Assembly: GCA_016235865.1 (NCBI GenBank)
Contig: JACRIK010000033.1
Span: 47,083-111,082 of the forward strand
Direction of reading: 5' to 3'
From: Planctomycetota bacterium
GTDB taxonomy: Bacteria; Planctomycetota; MHYJ01; JACQXL01
DNA length: 64,000 nt
Of the stretch, positions 47,367 to 56,150 are shown piece by piece. Below the pieces are notes generated by a model. It was not told the origin of the DNA and ran no database searches. It saw only the letters and a list, made by a program, of their open reading frames with translations. The translations under genes were made by a program, and so were the position numbers. Every line of letters begins with the position of its first letter. Position 1 is the stretch's first letter.

Positions 47367-49976
47367 ATGAGAATAAAGAATTATCATTGGTTAGTACCTG
47401 CCTATGGGCTTCTGTGCTTTATAATGATTACGGGATGCGGCGGCAAGTCCAAATTGCAGCCCGCGAAGATGAATACCCAGCCGGCGCCGGCAATTGCAGG
47501 AACTGAGAACGTTCCGGAGCCGAAGCCTTCCGAGGATACCCGGCCCCAACCGGGTCCAATCACGCCAGATGACTTAACCGAAGCGCTAAGACGTCTGGAA
47601 TCAGAGAAGGCCGTTGATATAGAAAAACAAAGAGTATTAGCGGAAAATTATTACCAGGTCGGTCTTAAGCTATATCAGGAGCTGAGATTTGCCGATGCCA
47701 TAGACGCCCTTAAGAAGGCCTCAGAGCTTGACCCGTCCCATGAAAAGGCCAAGGTGCTTTTAGAGGAAGCGCGTCTGGCCCAGGGAGAATACCTGTCCGG
47801 CGAGATGGGCGCGGTTTCCCGGAAACTCTTTGCGGAAGTCCGGGCCAAAATCCAGCAGGCAAAATTGGAAGTCGAATATCATCTTAATAAAGGGATCCAG
47901 TATTATAACGATGAGGATTATGTCAAGGCCGAAGAGGAATTTAAATGGGTGGTTGAGACCATTAAATGGTTCCCTTACCGGACTGATTTGATGAACTACC
48001 AGACCCAGGCGGAAAATTATCTGCGGGTGAATACGGAGAAGAAGGAAGTCAAGGAACGCGATATGACCAGGCGCCGTGAGGTCGCGGCGCGGAAGCTGGC
48101 ATCCCAGGAGGAGGAAAAAAGGCGGGATGATTTTATCAAGAATATCGACATGCTTTTCCGGCAGGCCCAGATTGAGTTCGAAAAGGAAAATTACCAGGAA
48201 ACCATGCGGTTATGCGAAAAGATAAAAGAAAAGAGTCCCGGCAATTTTGTGGCTGATAAGCTTAGGATGATCGCATTGGTCGCCTATCGGTATAGGCAGA
48301 AAAAGCTGACCACCAACACCTTGATTGAAGAATGGAAACGAACTTTTGAGAGCTATGACAGCAAAACGCTCCCTTATTTGGACCCGATAACCTTCCCTGA
48401 AAAGGACGTCTGGGAAAAGATTGAGCGGCGGGGACCGAAGAAGATATTCAAGGAGAAGCCGGTTTCTGAGTTGGATAAGCAGACGGAATTGCTGCTGAGA
48501 AGGAAAATCAAATTTCCCTTTACCGATCCGACACCGCTGAGCCAGATAATCCAGTATATCAAGGAGTTCATCCCCAACCTGAATATAATCATCGATACCA
48601 GCGCCGGCGTAGACCCGCAGGAGCAGATCAGTTATACCGGCGCGGAGTTGCCGCTGGATTTTGTTTTGCGGGATATGCTGTCCCTGAAGCAGTGGGGTTA
48701 TTTTATCCGCGAAGGAGTGGTTTATATTTCCTCGTTGGAACGGATAATCCAGGAGCAGATGGAAACGAGATGGTATAGCATCCTTGATCTGACTATTCCG
48801 ATAATAGATTTCCCCAGCCAGGAAATAGCCTTTGGGATAACGCCGGAAGCAGGCGATTCGGGAACCGTTCAGATGCCCGCCATTTCCGGTGATGAGCTGG
48901 TTAACCTGATAAAAGAAACCACGGCCAAGCAGGAAGGCGGATGGGAAAAAGGTAATGTAACATTCCAAGCGACGACCGGGGTTTTGGTTGTTATACATGT
49001 GCCTAAGGTGCATAATCAGATAGAATCGCTTCTTAACCAGATTCGCGCTCAAGCAGATGTAGTGGTTACCATTGAAGCGCGATTCCTGTCCGTTCAACAG
49101 AACTTCCTGGAGGATATCGGCGTAGACCTGCGTGGTCTTCCAAATACCTTGCCGACTTATTTCCAGGCGCCGCCTCCGGATGGCCCCGGTTTTAGCGACC
49201 TGTCGGCCGGTATTGCCGGCGTTTATGCCAGCGGGCAACGGAGTCTGACAGCGCGGGTGGAAAACTTTATCACCAATGCCGACCCCTACTCGCGTTTTAT
49301 CAGGGATGAAAGGGTATCCCCGTTGGGCGGCGCGGTTTTATCATATTCGGTATTGGGACAGACCTCCTATCAGGCATTGCTTACCGCAGTCCAGAAAGAT
49401 ATACGCACCACGGAGGTTTTCGCCCCCAAGATTACCATTGCCAACGGACAACGGGCGCATATCCAGATGACGGACCAGTTCACCTATATAAAAGATTTTG
49501 ACGTGGTTATTGTCAATGCCGCCAGTTCTTTGGCAATGGGAGAGCCGATAATTGACACTTTCCGGACCGGCGTTATTTTGGACGTCCGGCCGGTGGTCAG
49601 CGCCGACTTGAAGTATATTATGATGGAACTCCGCCCCTCTCTTTCGGCATCCGAAACCAGACTGCCGACCATCAGAACGGTTCCTTTTCTTATTGGTAAT
49701 GTAAACACTCCGCTTCAGTCAATAGAGCTGCCGGAAGTGAAAGTCCAGCGCGCCCGGGGTAATGCCATTATACCGGACGGTGGCATATTATTGATGAGCG
49801 GTTATGCTTCGGGGAAAGATACCATGGCATCCTCAAACGTGCCGGTGCTTTCCAAAATACCTATTTTGAGTTTTATGTTTGGGAGGAAAGCCAAGGGAGA
49901 AGCGCGCAAGAATCTTATTATTCTGATTAAGGCAAAAATTAGTATTCTGAGCGAAGAAGAAAAGAAGAAATTCTGA
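47367..49976 (+). CDS. TPR-containing secretin, lipoprotein form
   Basis: The 869-residue protein has a lipoprotein signal (MITGCGG). Two TPR-like helical pairs follow, at about 80-135 (YYQVGLKLYQELRFADAIDALKKASELDP) and about 175-210. Next are a charged coiled coil, another TPR (about 250-300), an STN/N-domain region (ISYTGAELPLDFVLRDML) and the secretin beta-barrel (VVTIEARFLSVQQNFLEDIGVDL ... VPVLSKIPILSFMFGRKA). It should form the outer-membrane channel. The alternative GTG start at 47355 adds four residues. It is a clear architectural paralogue of the secretin at 56151. Confidence 0.85.
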   Translation: MRIKNYHWLVPAYGLLCFIMITGCGGKSKLQPAKMNTQPAPAIAGTENVPEPKPSEDTRPQPGPITPDDLTEALRRLESEKAVDIEKQRVLAENYYQVGLKLYQELRFADAIDALKKASELDPSHEKAKVLLEEARLAQGEYLSGEMGAVSRKLFAEVRAKIQQAKLEVEYHLNKGIQYYNDEDYVKAEEEFKWVVETIKWFPYRTDLMNYQTQAENYLRVNTEKKEVKERDMTRRREVAARKLASQEEEKRRDDFIKNIDMLFRQAQIEFEKENYQETMRLCEKIKEKSPGNFVADKLRMIALVAYRYRQKKLTTNTLIEEWKRTFESYDSKTLPYLDPITFPEKDVWEKIERRGPKKIFKEKPVSELDKQTELLLRRKIKFPFTDPTPLSQIIQYIKEFIPNLNIIIDTSAGVDPQEQISYTGAELPLDFVLRDMLSLKQWGYFIREGVVYISSLERIIQEQMETRWYSILDLTIPIIDFPSQEIAFGITPEAGDSGTVQMPAISGDELVNLIKETTAKQEGGWEKGNVTFQATTGVLVVIHVPKVHNQIESLLNQIRAQADVVVTIEARFLSVQQNFLEDIGVDLRGLPNTLPTYFQAPPPDGPGFSDLSAGIAGVYASGQRSLTARVENFITNADPYSRFIRDERVSPLGGAVLSYSVLGQTSYQALLTAVQKDIRTTEVFAPKITIANGQRAHIQMTDQFTYIKDFDVVIVNAASSLAMGEPIIDTFRTGVILDVRPVVSADLKYIMMELRPSLSASETRLPTIRTVPFLIGNVNTPLQSIELPEVKVQRARGNAIIPDGGILLMSGYASGKDTMASSNVPVLSKIPILSFMFGRKAKGEARKNLIILIKAKISILSEEEKKKF

Positions 49977-50108
49977 TATCCACCGGCTGCCGGTTGTCAA
50001 CCTCTAAAAAACCATTTATTTTAAGCCGTAAGAGGTATTTTTCGTTTATATATATGGGGAAAGACCCATAATATCAGATTGCCGGTCAGAGAAAGGGGAA
50101 TGTTTATT

Positions 50109-53072
50109 ATGATAAAATATAATACGAATCAAAAGACTGCGGTTATCCTGTTATTTCTGGTCGCGCTGGGATTCATTGTCTTTAACGGGCATACGCCGTC
50201 GTTTTCCGAAGCGAAACCGCAGGAAGGCCAGCAGGAAAGTGATTTGGATTTCGCCGACAGGTTAGCCGAGGAATCCACTCCGGGCGGGCTTAATTTCCTG
50301 GATATTGCCGAGGAAATGGCGCAGGATATCCTCAAAAACACCGCCTCCAAAAAAGTCCAGCAGCACGCCACACTGGTATTGGGAAAAATAAAGAAATTCA
50401 GCTCAACGATGGAAAGAGACCCGGAAAAGCGCGCCCAGCTTATGAATGAGTCGGTTGATATATTGACTAAATTCATCCAGGAAAATGCCGATTACAGCGG
50501 CATATCGGAAGCCAAGTTTGAGTTGTCCGAGCTTTTACAGGGAAAGGCCATCTTTTTGAGCAATGTGGCCAAGGTGGAAGCGGATCCGGCTAAGAAGCAG
50601 GGGCTGATTGAGCAGGTGGAGGCAACTTATATCCGCATCAATGAAGACCTGAATTCCATGATTGGGGAATACCAGAAAACACTGGATGGTACTTCGGCAG
50701 AAGACAAAAGAGAGGAATTGGATAACAAGATTATGCGCGCCTCTTATACACTGGCGCAGAACTTTTATTTAAGGGGGATGCTCTATAATAAAGGCGATGA
50801 GAACAATAAAAAATATATCCAGGAGTCCATTAAGTCTTTCAATACTTTCGCGCTGAAGTATGGCGATAAGCTGCTGTGTTACGAAGCAGCTGATTATATC
50901 GGCGAGTGTTATTACGAACTGGACAATTACCGGGACGCCAAGACTTATTACAAGATGACGGCTAATCTATATAAAACCATCAAGGATGATGAAGAAAAAA
51001 CTCCCGAGGAAAAGACCGATATTATTAATGAATGCCAGGATATTATCCAGCGGGGATACGCCCATCTGGCCAAGGCGGCAAATGCCACCCGGGATTATGC
51101 CGAAGCCATCAAGACTATTGACGAGTTGATTAAGATATACCCCAAGGGCCAATCAGAGCAAGGGATGGAAACCGGCCTGCTGGAAAAAGCCTATGCCTTG
51201 TTCGCCACCAATAATAAGGATAAGGCGCTGGCGATTGTCCAGGATATCAAGGATAACAGCAAAAACAGCGCGTCCCGCTCAGCGGCCAACGATGCCTTGA
51301 ATAAAATTATAAAGACGGACGTTAATGTTCCGCCGGTTATTGTTATTGCCACCATGCGCGACCTGCTGGCGAAAAGCAAATACAGCGAGTTAATCCTGCA
51401 GGGCCAGGTATTAATGGCCCGGTTAAGCAATTCATCTGAAGCGGAAACGGTCCAGTATCTCCCGGAGGCGTTGCTCATTATGGCCGAGTCATATAAGACC
51501 CAGGAGCGTTTCTGCGAGGCCATAATTCTTTACGAAACCGTTTATCTTAATCCGAAGTATAAAGACGCCAAGAGCACCCAAAAAGAGGACCTTGCCCCGC
51601 TGGCTGCTTATGGCGCCGCTTCATCATATCTGAGCATGGGGGCGGCTACCGGTGATGAGGCCGATAAGGCAAAATACAAGGAAAGCTTTGCCTATCTGAC
51701 CAAGACCTGGCCGGATAACGATATCGTGAAGAGTATCAAGTATTTCCAGGCCAAAGAGTACGAGGGGGAAAACCGGTACTTTGATGCGGCAAAAGCATAC
51801 GAGCAGGTCCCGGCCTCTAATAAATATTATTACGATTCGTTGTTCCGCATTGGAAGAATGTATCATCTCCAGTCAGATAATATCCTGGCGCCGTCGTATA
51901 GAAAAGAGAAAGATGCCAAGAAGAAGGATGAGATTAAGAATGAGATTCTCCGCGCCTTTGCCTCGGCCGAAGAATCATACAAGAAAGCCCTTAAGTTATA
52001 CGAGGAAAAATCAAAAGAGGCCTTAGACGAGGAATCCAAGAACAAGATAGCCCACAATGAACTGCAGACGCGCATATTTTTATCCCGGATGTATCTCAGC
52101 GAGTTTTTGGGCAAATACTCAGAAGTCCTGGCAATCTTAAGCGGCCTGGAAAAGAAATACGCCTCAAAAGCTGATGCGGTCAGGGAGATTCTGCAATTGA
52201 AGATAGAGGCGTATATCAATATGAACGAGCTCGATAACGCCGAAGCTCATTTTAAATCCCTGCAGGAATACGCCCGGAAGGACAACAACCCGGAAATTAC
52301 CGCTCCGGCTATGCAAATGATGGCCCTGGCCTACGTGAAAAAAGCGGACAGTATCGTGCCCCAGCCCGAATCGTCGACGCCCGAGGGTAGGAGGAAAAGA
52401 GCGGACGCGATTAGGGAAAAGAAAGAGAAGTCTGCGGAGGAATACAAGAAGTTTGCCGATGCCCTGCAGCGCGCCGGCAGTTATTTCAGCCAGTGGGTGG
52501 AACTCAGGAAAAAGACCATAACTCCGGATGAGGTGTTATCGGTGGCGGAAAACCTGTTGCAATTCGCCGAGGAAATTGGAAAGAACGATTTCTATACGAA
52601 AGCGATTGATTTATACGAGAGAATCCTCAGCAAGGAGTTCCAGGGGAAATTGCCGCGCCAGGAAGCCTGGCTGATTAAATGGCGGTTAGCCAGAGCGCTG
52701 CGCGCGCTGGGTGAGAAGGATAAGGCCGTTACCATCCTGGAGAGTCTGGATGCCGAGAAGAAGAATAACGTTGATATCATAAAAGAGCTGGCATTGGCTT
52801 ATGAAGCCGCCGGCTCAAAGGATAATCAGACCCCCTGGCAATCAGCCCGGAAAACCTGGGCCCGGCTGGGCGGGTTGTTAAAGAGCGGGACAGAGGAATG
52901 GTGGGAGACGAAATACCATTTTGTAACCATAGAATATTGGCTGGGCAATTTCAAGGAAGCGCTTTATGCCATGAAGATGATTGAACAGGGCGTCAGCCCT
53001 GATTATGACAACAATAAATGGGGTTATAAGGATAAATTCAGCGAACTGAAGAAGAAAGTCGAAGCCAAATAG
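50109..53072 (+). CDS. large periplasmic TPR protein
   Basis: About 987 residues with an N-terminal signal/anchor helix (about 8-25), followed by an all-helical TPR solenoid over nearly the whole length. Recognisable units are CYEAADYIGECYYELDNYRDAKTYYK, AKAANATRDYAEAIKTIDELIKIYP, EALLIMAESYKTQERFCEAIILYE, and NMNELDNAEAHFKSLQEYA. GAAAGGGG precedes the ATG at 50109; ATG at 50100 is an alternative. It may be a scaffold between the membranes for the secretins or the ExbBD motor; no specific family recognised. The 132-nt gap before it is the largest in the locus. Confidence 0.7.
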   Translation: MIKYNTNQKTAVILLFLVALGFIVFNGHTPSFSEAKPQEGQQESDLDFADRLAEESTPGGLNFLDIAEEMAQDILKNTASKKVQQHATLVLGKIKKFSSTMERDPEKRAQLMNESVDILTKFIQENADYSGISEAKFELSELLQGKAIFLSNVAKVEADPAKKQGLIEQVEATYIRINEDLNSMIGEYQKTLDGTSAEDKREELDNKIMRASYTLAQNFYLRGMLYNKGDENNKKYIQESIKSFNTFALKYGDKLLCYEAADYIGECYYELDNYRDAKTYYKMTANLYKTIKDDEEKTPEEKTDIINECQDIIQRGYAHLAKAANATRDYAEAIKTIDELIKIYPKGQSEQGMETGLLEKAYALFATNNKDKALAIVQDIKDNSKNSASRSAANDALNKIIKTDVNVPPVIVIATMRDLLAKSKYSELILQGQVLMARLSNSSEAETVQYLPEALLIMAESYKTQERFCEAIILYETVYLNPKYKDAKSTQKEDLAPLAAYGAASSYLSMGAATGDEADKAKYKESFAYLTKTWPDNDIVKSIKYFQAKEYEGENRYFDAAKAYEQVPASNKYYYDSLFRIGRMYHLQSDNILAPSYRKEKDAKKKDEIKNEILRAFASAEESYKKALKLYEEKSKEALDEESKNKIAHNELQTRIFLSRMYLSEFLGKYSEVLAILSGLEKKYASKADAVREILQLKIEAYINMNELDNAEAHFKSLQEYARKDNNPEITAPAMQMMALAYVKKADSIVPQPESSTPEGRRKRADAIREKKEKSAEEYKKFADALQRAGSYFSQWVELRKKTITPDEVLSVAENLLQFAEEIGKNDFYTKAIDLYERILSKEFQGKLPRQEAWLIKWRLARALRALGEKDKAVTILESLDAEKKNNVDIIKELALAYEAAGSKDNQTPWQSARKTWARLGGLLKSGTEEWWETKYHFVTIEYWLGNFKEALYAMKMIEQGVSPDYDNNKWGYKDKFSELKKKVEAK

Positions 53073-53147
53073 AAGAGAAAAATAGGCGTATAAAACTTGA
53101 CAGAAACCGTATTTTAGTATTGCCTGTAACGGAAAGGAAGGGTGAAA

Positions 53148-54275
53148 ATGAAAGCGTTGAGAGTATTAACCGTCCTGACTTTTCTTGTCTTCCTGATGCC
53201 CGGGTTATGTCTTCTGGCCCAGGAAGTCGATGTGGTGTCTTCATCATCTCCGGATGGTAAATCTGTCCAGGATGATGCCGGTGAAATCACCAGTGAAACA
53301 TACAACGGTGTGGAAATAAAAGTAAAAGGGACCAGCGCCGTTAAGACCATTAAATTAGACCTGATTAAAAACATCACCTACCGCGATGAGCAAAAGGATT
53401 ACCTGAACGGCAAGCAACTCCAGCAAGACGGCAAATATCCGCAGGCCATCGAGTCGTATAAAAAGGCGCTCAACGATACGCGGTTGAGGGCCATATTCAA
53501 ACAGCATGTCCTTTATAATATCGCCGTGTGTTATCATAACGCCAAACAGCTTGATGAGGCGATTCAGGCCTATGATGAGGTGCTTAAGGCGTTTGAGAAG
53601 ACCCGTTATTTTAAACAGGTGTATTTCAATAAGAGCGAGTGCGCCGCAAAAAAGCCAGACCTGGAAAAGGCATTGAGCATCCTGGATGACGCCAAGGTTA
53701 AAGGTCAGGATCTGGGCGATAAATTCAAGCTGGAGGTTGACCTGCGCAAGGCCAATCTCCTGGAGGACAATAAGAAACTGGATGAGGCCAAGGCTATTTA
53801 TAACCAGCTTAAAACCAGGGCCCAAATGCAACCGGCCATACGAGACCGGGCCATGATCGGGCTGGGACGGGTGGAGTTGGCAGGTGGAAATATTTCCGGA
53901 GCAGAAGAGGCATTTAACGAGGTAATAGAGAAATCAACTGACGCCGTAGCCAAGGCCGGCGCCTATAACGGAAAGGGCGATTGTCTTATGGCCAATCCTA
54001 AGGCCGATTATAAAATAATAAAGAACGCCCTTTTCGCCTACCTGCGCTCCAAACTTCTCTATCCGGCCCCGGCCGGCGAGCCGACCATGGAAGAGGAAAA
54101 GGCCATTTATAACGCCGGGCTGTGTTGCGAGAAGTTAGCCCAGGCATTGCCCCAGGAAAAGAAGAAGGTTTATATCAATAATGCCAAAATACTCTATCTG
54201 GAGGTGAAGCAGAAATTCCCCGGTTCCAGGTTCGTGCCGGAGGCGAATAAGAGATTGTCCGAGCTGGGCAAATAA
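53148..54275 (+). CDS. secreted TPR protein
   Basis: The 375-residue protein has a signal peptide (residues 1-22, ending LLAQ). A short beta region follows, resembling SH3-like periplasmic repeats (NGVEIKVKGTSAVKTIKLDLIKNITYRD). TPR units come after it, starting QQDGKYPQAIESYKKALND at about residue 87. GGAAAGGAAGGG is a strong ribosome-binding site for the ATG at 53148. It lies directly before exbB, as YbgF/CpoB-type TPR proteins lie with tol-pal genes, so a role in connecting the motor to its periplasmic partner is plausible but unproven. Confidence 0.7.
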   Translation: MKALRVLTVLTFLVFLMPGLCLLAQEVDVVSSSSPDGKSVQDDAGEITSETYNGVEIKVKGTSAVKTIKLDLIKNITYRDEQKDYLNGKQLQQDGKYPQAIESYKKALNDTRLRAIFKQHVLYNIAVCYHNAKQLDEAIQAYDEVLKAFEKTRYFKQVYFNKSECAAKKPDLEKALSILDDAKVKGQDLGDKFKLEVDLRKANLLEDNKKLDEAKAIYNQLKTRAQMQPAIRDRAMIGLGRVELAGGNISGAEEAFNEVIEKSTDAVAKAGAYNGKGDCLMANPKADYKIIKNALFAYLRSKLLYPAPAGEPTMEEEKAIYNAGLCCEKLAQALPQEKKKVYINNAKILYLEVKQKFPGSRFVPEANKRLSELGK

Positions 54276-54318
54276 ATTATTAACTGTAGAAAAGCAGCAG
54301 AGAGAAGGAGAGAGAACT

Positions 54319-55080
54319 ATGTTTTACGGGAAAAATAAGACCGGCCAGGCCGCTATAATCGTCACCATTTTATTGGTAACTCTGTTTATCAGCGCAGTAG
54401 GATTTAACTATATCTATGCTCAGGACGGGGGCGATAAAAAGGCAGGCGGAGAGTCGGGTTTTATGGAGTTAGTTAAGGCCGGTTCCTGGGTCGGGCATTT
54501 TATCATCCTGTGCAGTATCGCCGGCATGGGTTTTGTCATTGAGCATATTGTGAATATCAAGCGGGACAAGTTATGCCCGCCTGATGTGGTTGCCGAGTTG
54601 GAGGCATTGGTGGAAGAAGGCAGATATGAAGAGGCGGTAACCCTTTGCAGCGCCAATCCCAACTTTTTCTGCAATATTGTGGGCGCGGCCCTGTCCAAGG
54701 TCAATGAGGGTTATGATTCCATGGTCGAGGCCATGGGCACGGCCGGCGAAGAGGAGGCCGCCAAATTGAATATGAAAATCAGTTACATCTCCCTTATCGG
54801 CAATATCGCCCCTATGTTAGGCCTGACCGGGACCGTCACCGGTATGATTGCGGCATTCGGTATCATCAAGAAAACAACTTCTCCTTCGCCGGCGATGCTG
54901 GCCCAGGGTGTTGAGGAAGCTCTTGTCACCACCGCTGAGGGGCTCTTTGTGTCGATGCCTCTGATGACCGCATTCTTCCTGTTCAAGAATAAGGTGACCA
55001 TGTATATCATTGAAATCGGCATCATGGCCGGTGAATTCGTGGATAAATTCAAGAACCTGACCGTGGAACAACAGCAATAA
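54319..55080 (+). CDS. exbB: MotA/TolQ/ExbB proton channel family protein
   Basis: The 253-residue protein has an N-terminal hydrophobic segment (12-33) that may be a cleaved signal. The three canonical helices follow: about 58-78, then the conserved SLIGNIAPMLGLTGTVTGMIAAF (about 155-178), then AEGLFVSMPLMTAFFLF. Pentameric ExbB/TolQ proteins with an ExbD/TolR dimer convert the proton gradient into movement. The N-terminal extra helix is typical of the ExbB group from several non-proteobacterial phyla. It sits with two exbD genes and between two secretin genes. Confidence 0.92.
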   Translation: MFYGKNKTGQAAIIVTILLVTLFISAVGFNYIYAQDGGDKKAGGESGFMELVKAGSWVGHFIILCSIAGMGFVIEHIVNIKRDKLCPPDVVAELEALVEEGRYEEAVTLCSANPNFFCNIVGAALSKVNEGYDSMVEAMGTAGEEEAAKLNMKISYISLIGNIAPMLGLTGTVTGMIAAFGIIKKTTSPSPAMLAQGVEEALVTTAEGLFVSMPLMTAFFLFKNKVTMYIIEIGIMAGEFVDKFKNLTVEQQQ

Positions 55081-55103
55081 CCTGATTTAGGACTGATAAA
55101 AAA

Positions 55104-55631
55104 ATGAGATTGAAACGTCCGGCAATGCTGGAATCAACCGGGTTGAATATGACCCCGATGATTGACATCGTTTTCCAGTTGATTGTTTTCCTGATGCTGG
55201 CCTCAGACTTTGCCAACCAGGAAATGGAACGCGTTTACCTGCCCAAGGCCGATGCGGCCGTGGCTGACGACCATCCGGATAAAACACGGCTGATGGTCAA
55301 TATCAACCACGAAGTTCCAAAGGATACAGAGTGTCCGCAGTTAAAATATAAAAGCGGTATTTTGCAGCAACCTTGCCAGATTGATGAACACTGGAAAATA
55401 AAGATAAAGGGCAGGGAGTTGACCATACCTGAGCTGGAACAGCAACTGGTTTTGGAAGGCAATATGGACCGGGAAATCAAGGATAATCCCAAAAGTCCGT
55501 CAAACCGGCCGGTGATGATACGGGCTGACGGCAGCGCTCCTTTTAAACTGATTACCAAGGTTTTGGAGGCGGCCGGCAAGGCGCTGGTCTGGAAGATAGA
55601 AATAGGCGCTGAAAAACCACCTGAGGACTAA
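55104..55631 (+). CDS. exbD: ExbD/TolR family protein 1
   Basis: The 175-residue protein has the family's membrane helix with the essential aspartate: NMTPMIDIVFQLIVFLML, Asp21. The periplasmic domain carries an unusual pair of cysteines and a long insertion (HEVPKDTECPQLKYK), then the usual C-terminal domain (PVMIRADGSAPFKLITKVLEAAGKA). It starts 23 nt after exbB. Confidence 0.92.
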   Translation: MRLKRPAMLESTGLNMTPMIDIVFQLIVFLMLASDFANQEMERVYLPKADAAVADDHPDKTRLMVNINHEVPKDTECPQLKYKSGILQQPCQIDEHWKIKIKGRELTIPELEQQLVLEGNMDREIKDNPKSPSNRPVMIRADGSAPFKLITKVLEAAGKALVWKIEIGAEKPPED

Positions 55632-55634
55632 AAC

Positions 55635-56123
55635 ATGGCGAAAAGAATTTCCAGTAAAGTAGAAGAAGCCAATATGGAGTTGAATATGACTCCAATGATT
55701 GACGTCATATTCCAGTTAATCATATTCTTTATGTGCTCCATACATTTTAAGTCGCTGGAAGGTAAGTTATATTCCTATCTTCCCAGAGACAAGGGAATGG
55801 CCAACACCTCGGTTACCGACCCGATTTTAGAAGAGGTCCGGATAAAATTGGCGTATTCTGATACCGCGGATCTCTTGACCAAAATCAAGGTGGGCGATAA
55901 GGATTTTGGATCTGGTAAGGACGCCTGGGATGCTTTATATAAGCATATGCAGGGCATGGCTTCAAGCTTGGTGACGCCCAGCGGCGATGTGATACCGGTC
56001 AAAATAGATTCAGACGAGAAAATACCTGTTCAGTCGGTGGTTAACGCCCTTAATATCTGTAAGAAGGCGGGTGTGCAGAAAACGGAATTCGCGGCCAAAA
56101 CCTCTCCGGGCAAGAAGCCATAA
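55635..56123 (+). CDS. exbD: ExbD/TolR family protein 2
   Basis: The 162-residue paralogue begins 3 nt after the first exbD and has NMTPMIDVIFQLIIFFM with Asp23. The C-terminal domain (DVIPVKIDSDEKIPVQSVVNALNICKKAG) is the ExbD/TolR fold. Having two different ExbDs with one ExbB recalls the AglRQS motor of Myxococcus gliding and TolQ-TolR-TolR sets in other phyla. Heterodimer formation is possible. Confidence 0.92.
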   Translation: MAKRISSKVEEANMELNMTPMIDVIFQLIIFFMCSIHFKSLEGKLYSYLPRDKGMANTSVTDPILEEVRIKLAYSDTADLLTKIKVGDKDFGSGKDAWDALYKHMQGMASSLVTPSGDVIPVKIDSDEKIPVQSVVNALNICKKAGVQKTEFAAKTSPGKKP

Positions 56124-56150
56124 TAGCTCATAATGAGGAAGATACTTGTA

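Noticed and set aside
49977..50108. Possible terminator between the first secretin and the large TPR gene (ACCTCT...AGAGGTATTTTT)
   Set aside because: Only a 6-bp stem with a loop of about 25 nt; too weak to split the locus.
53097..53120. Possible promoter TTGACA...TAGTAT before the secreted TPR gene
   Set aside because: The spacer is only 12 nt, and no better -10 is found at 16-18 nt.
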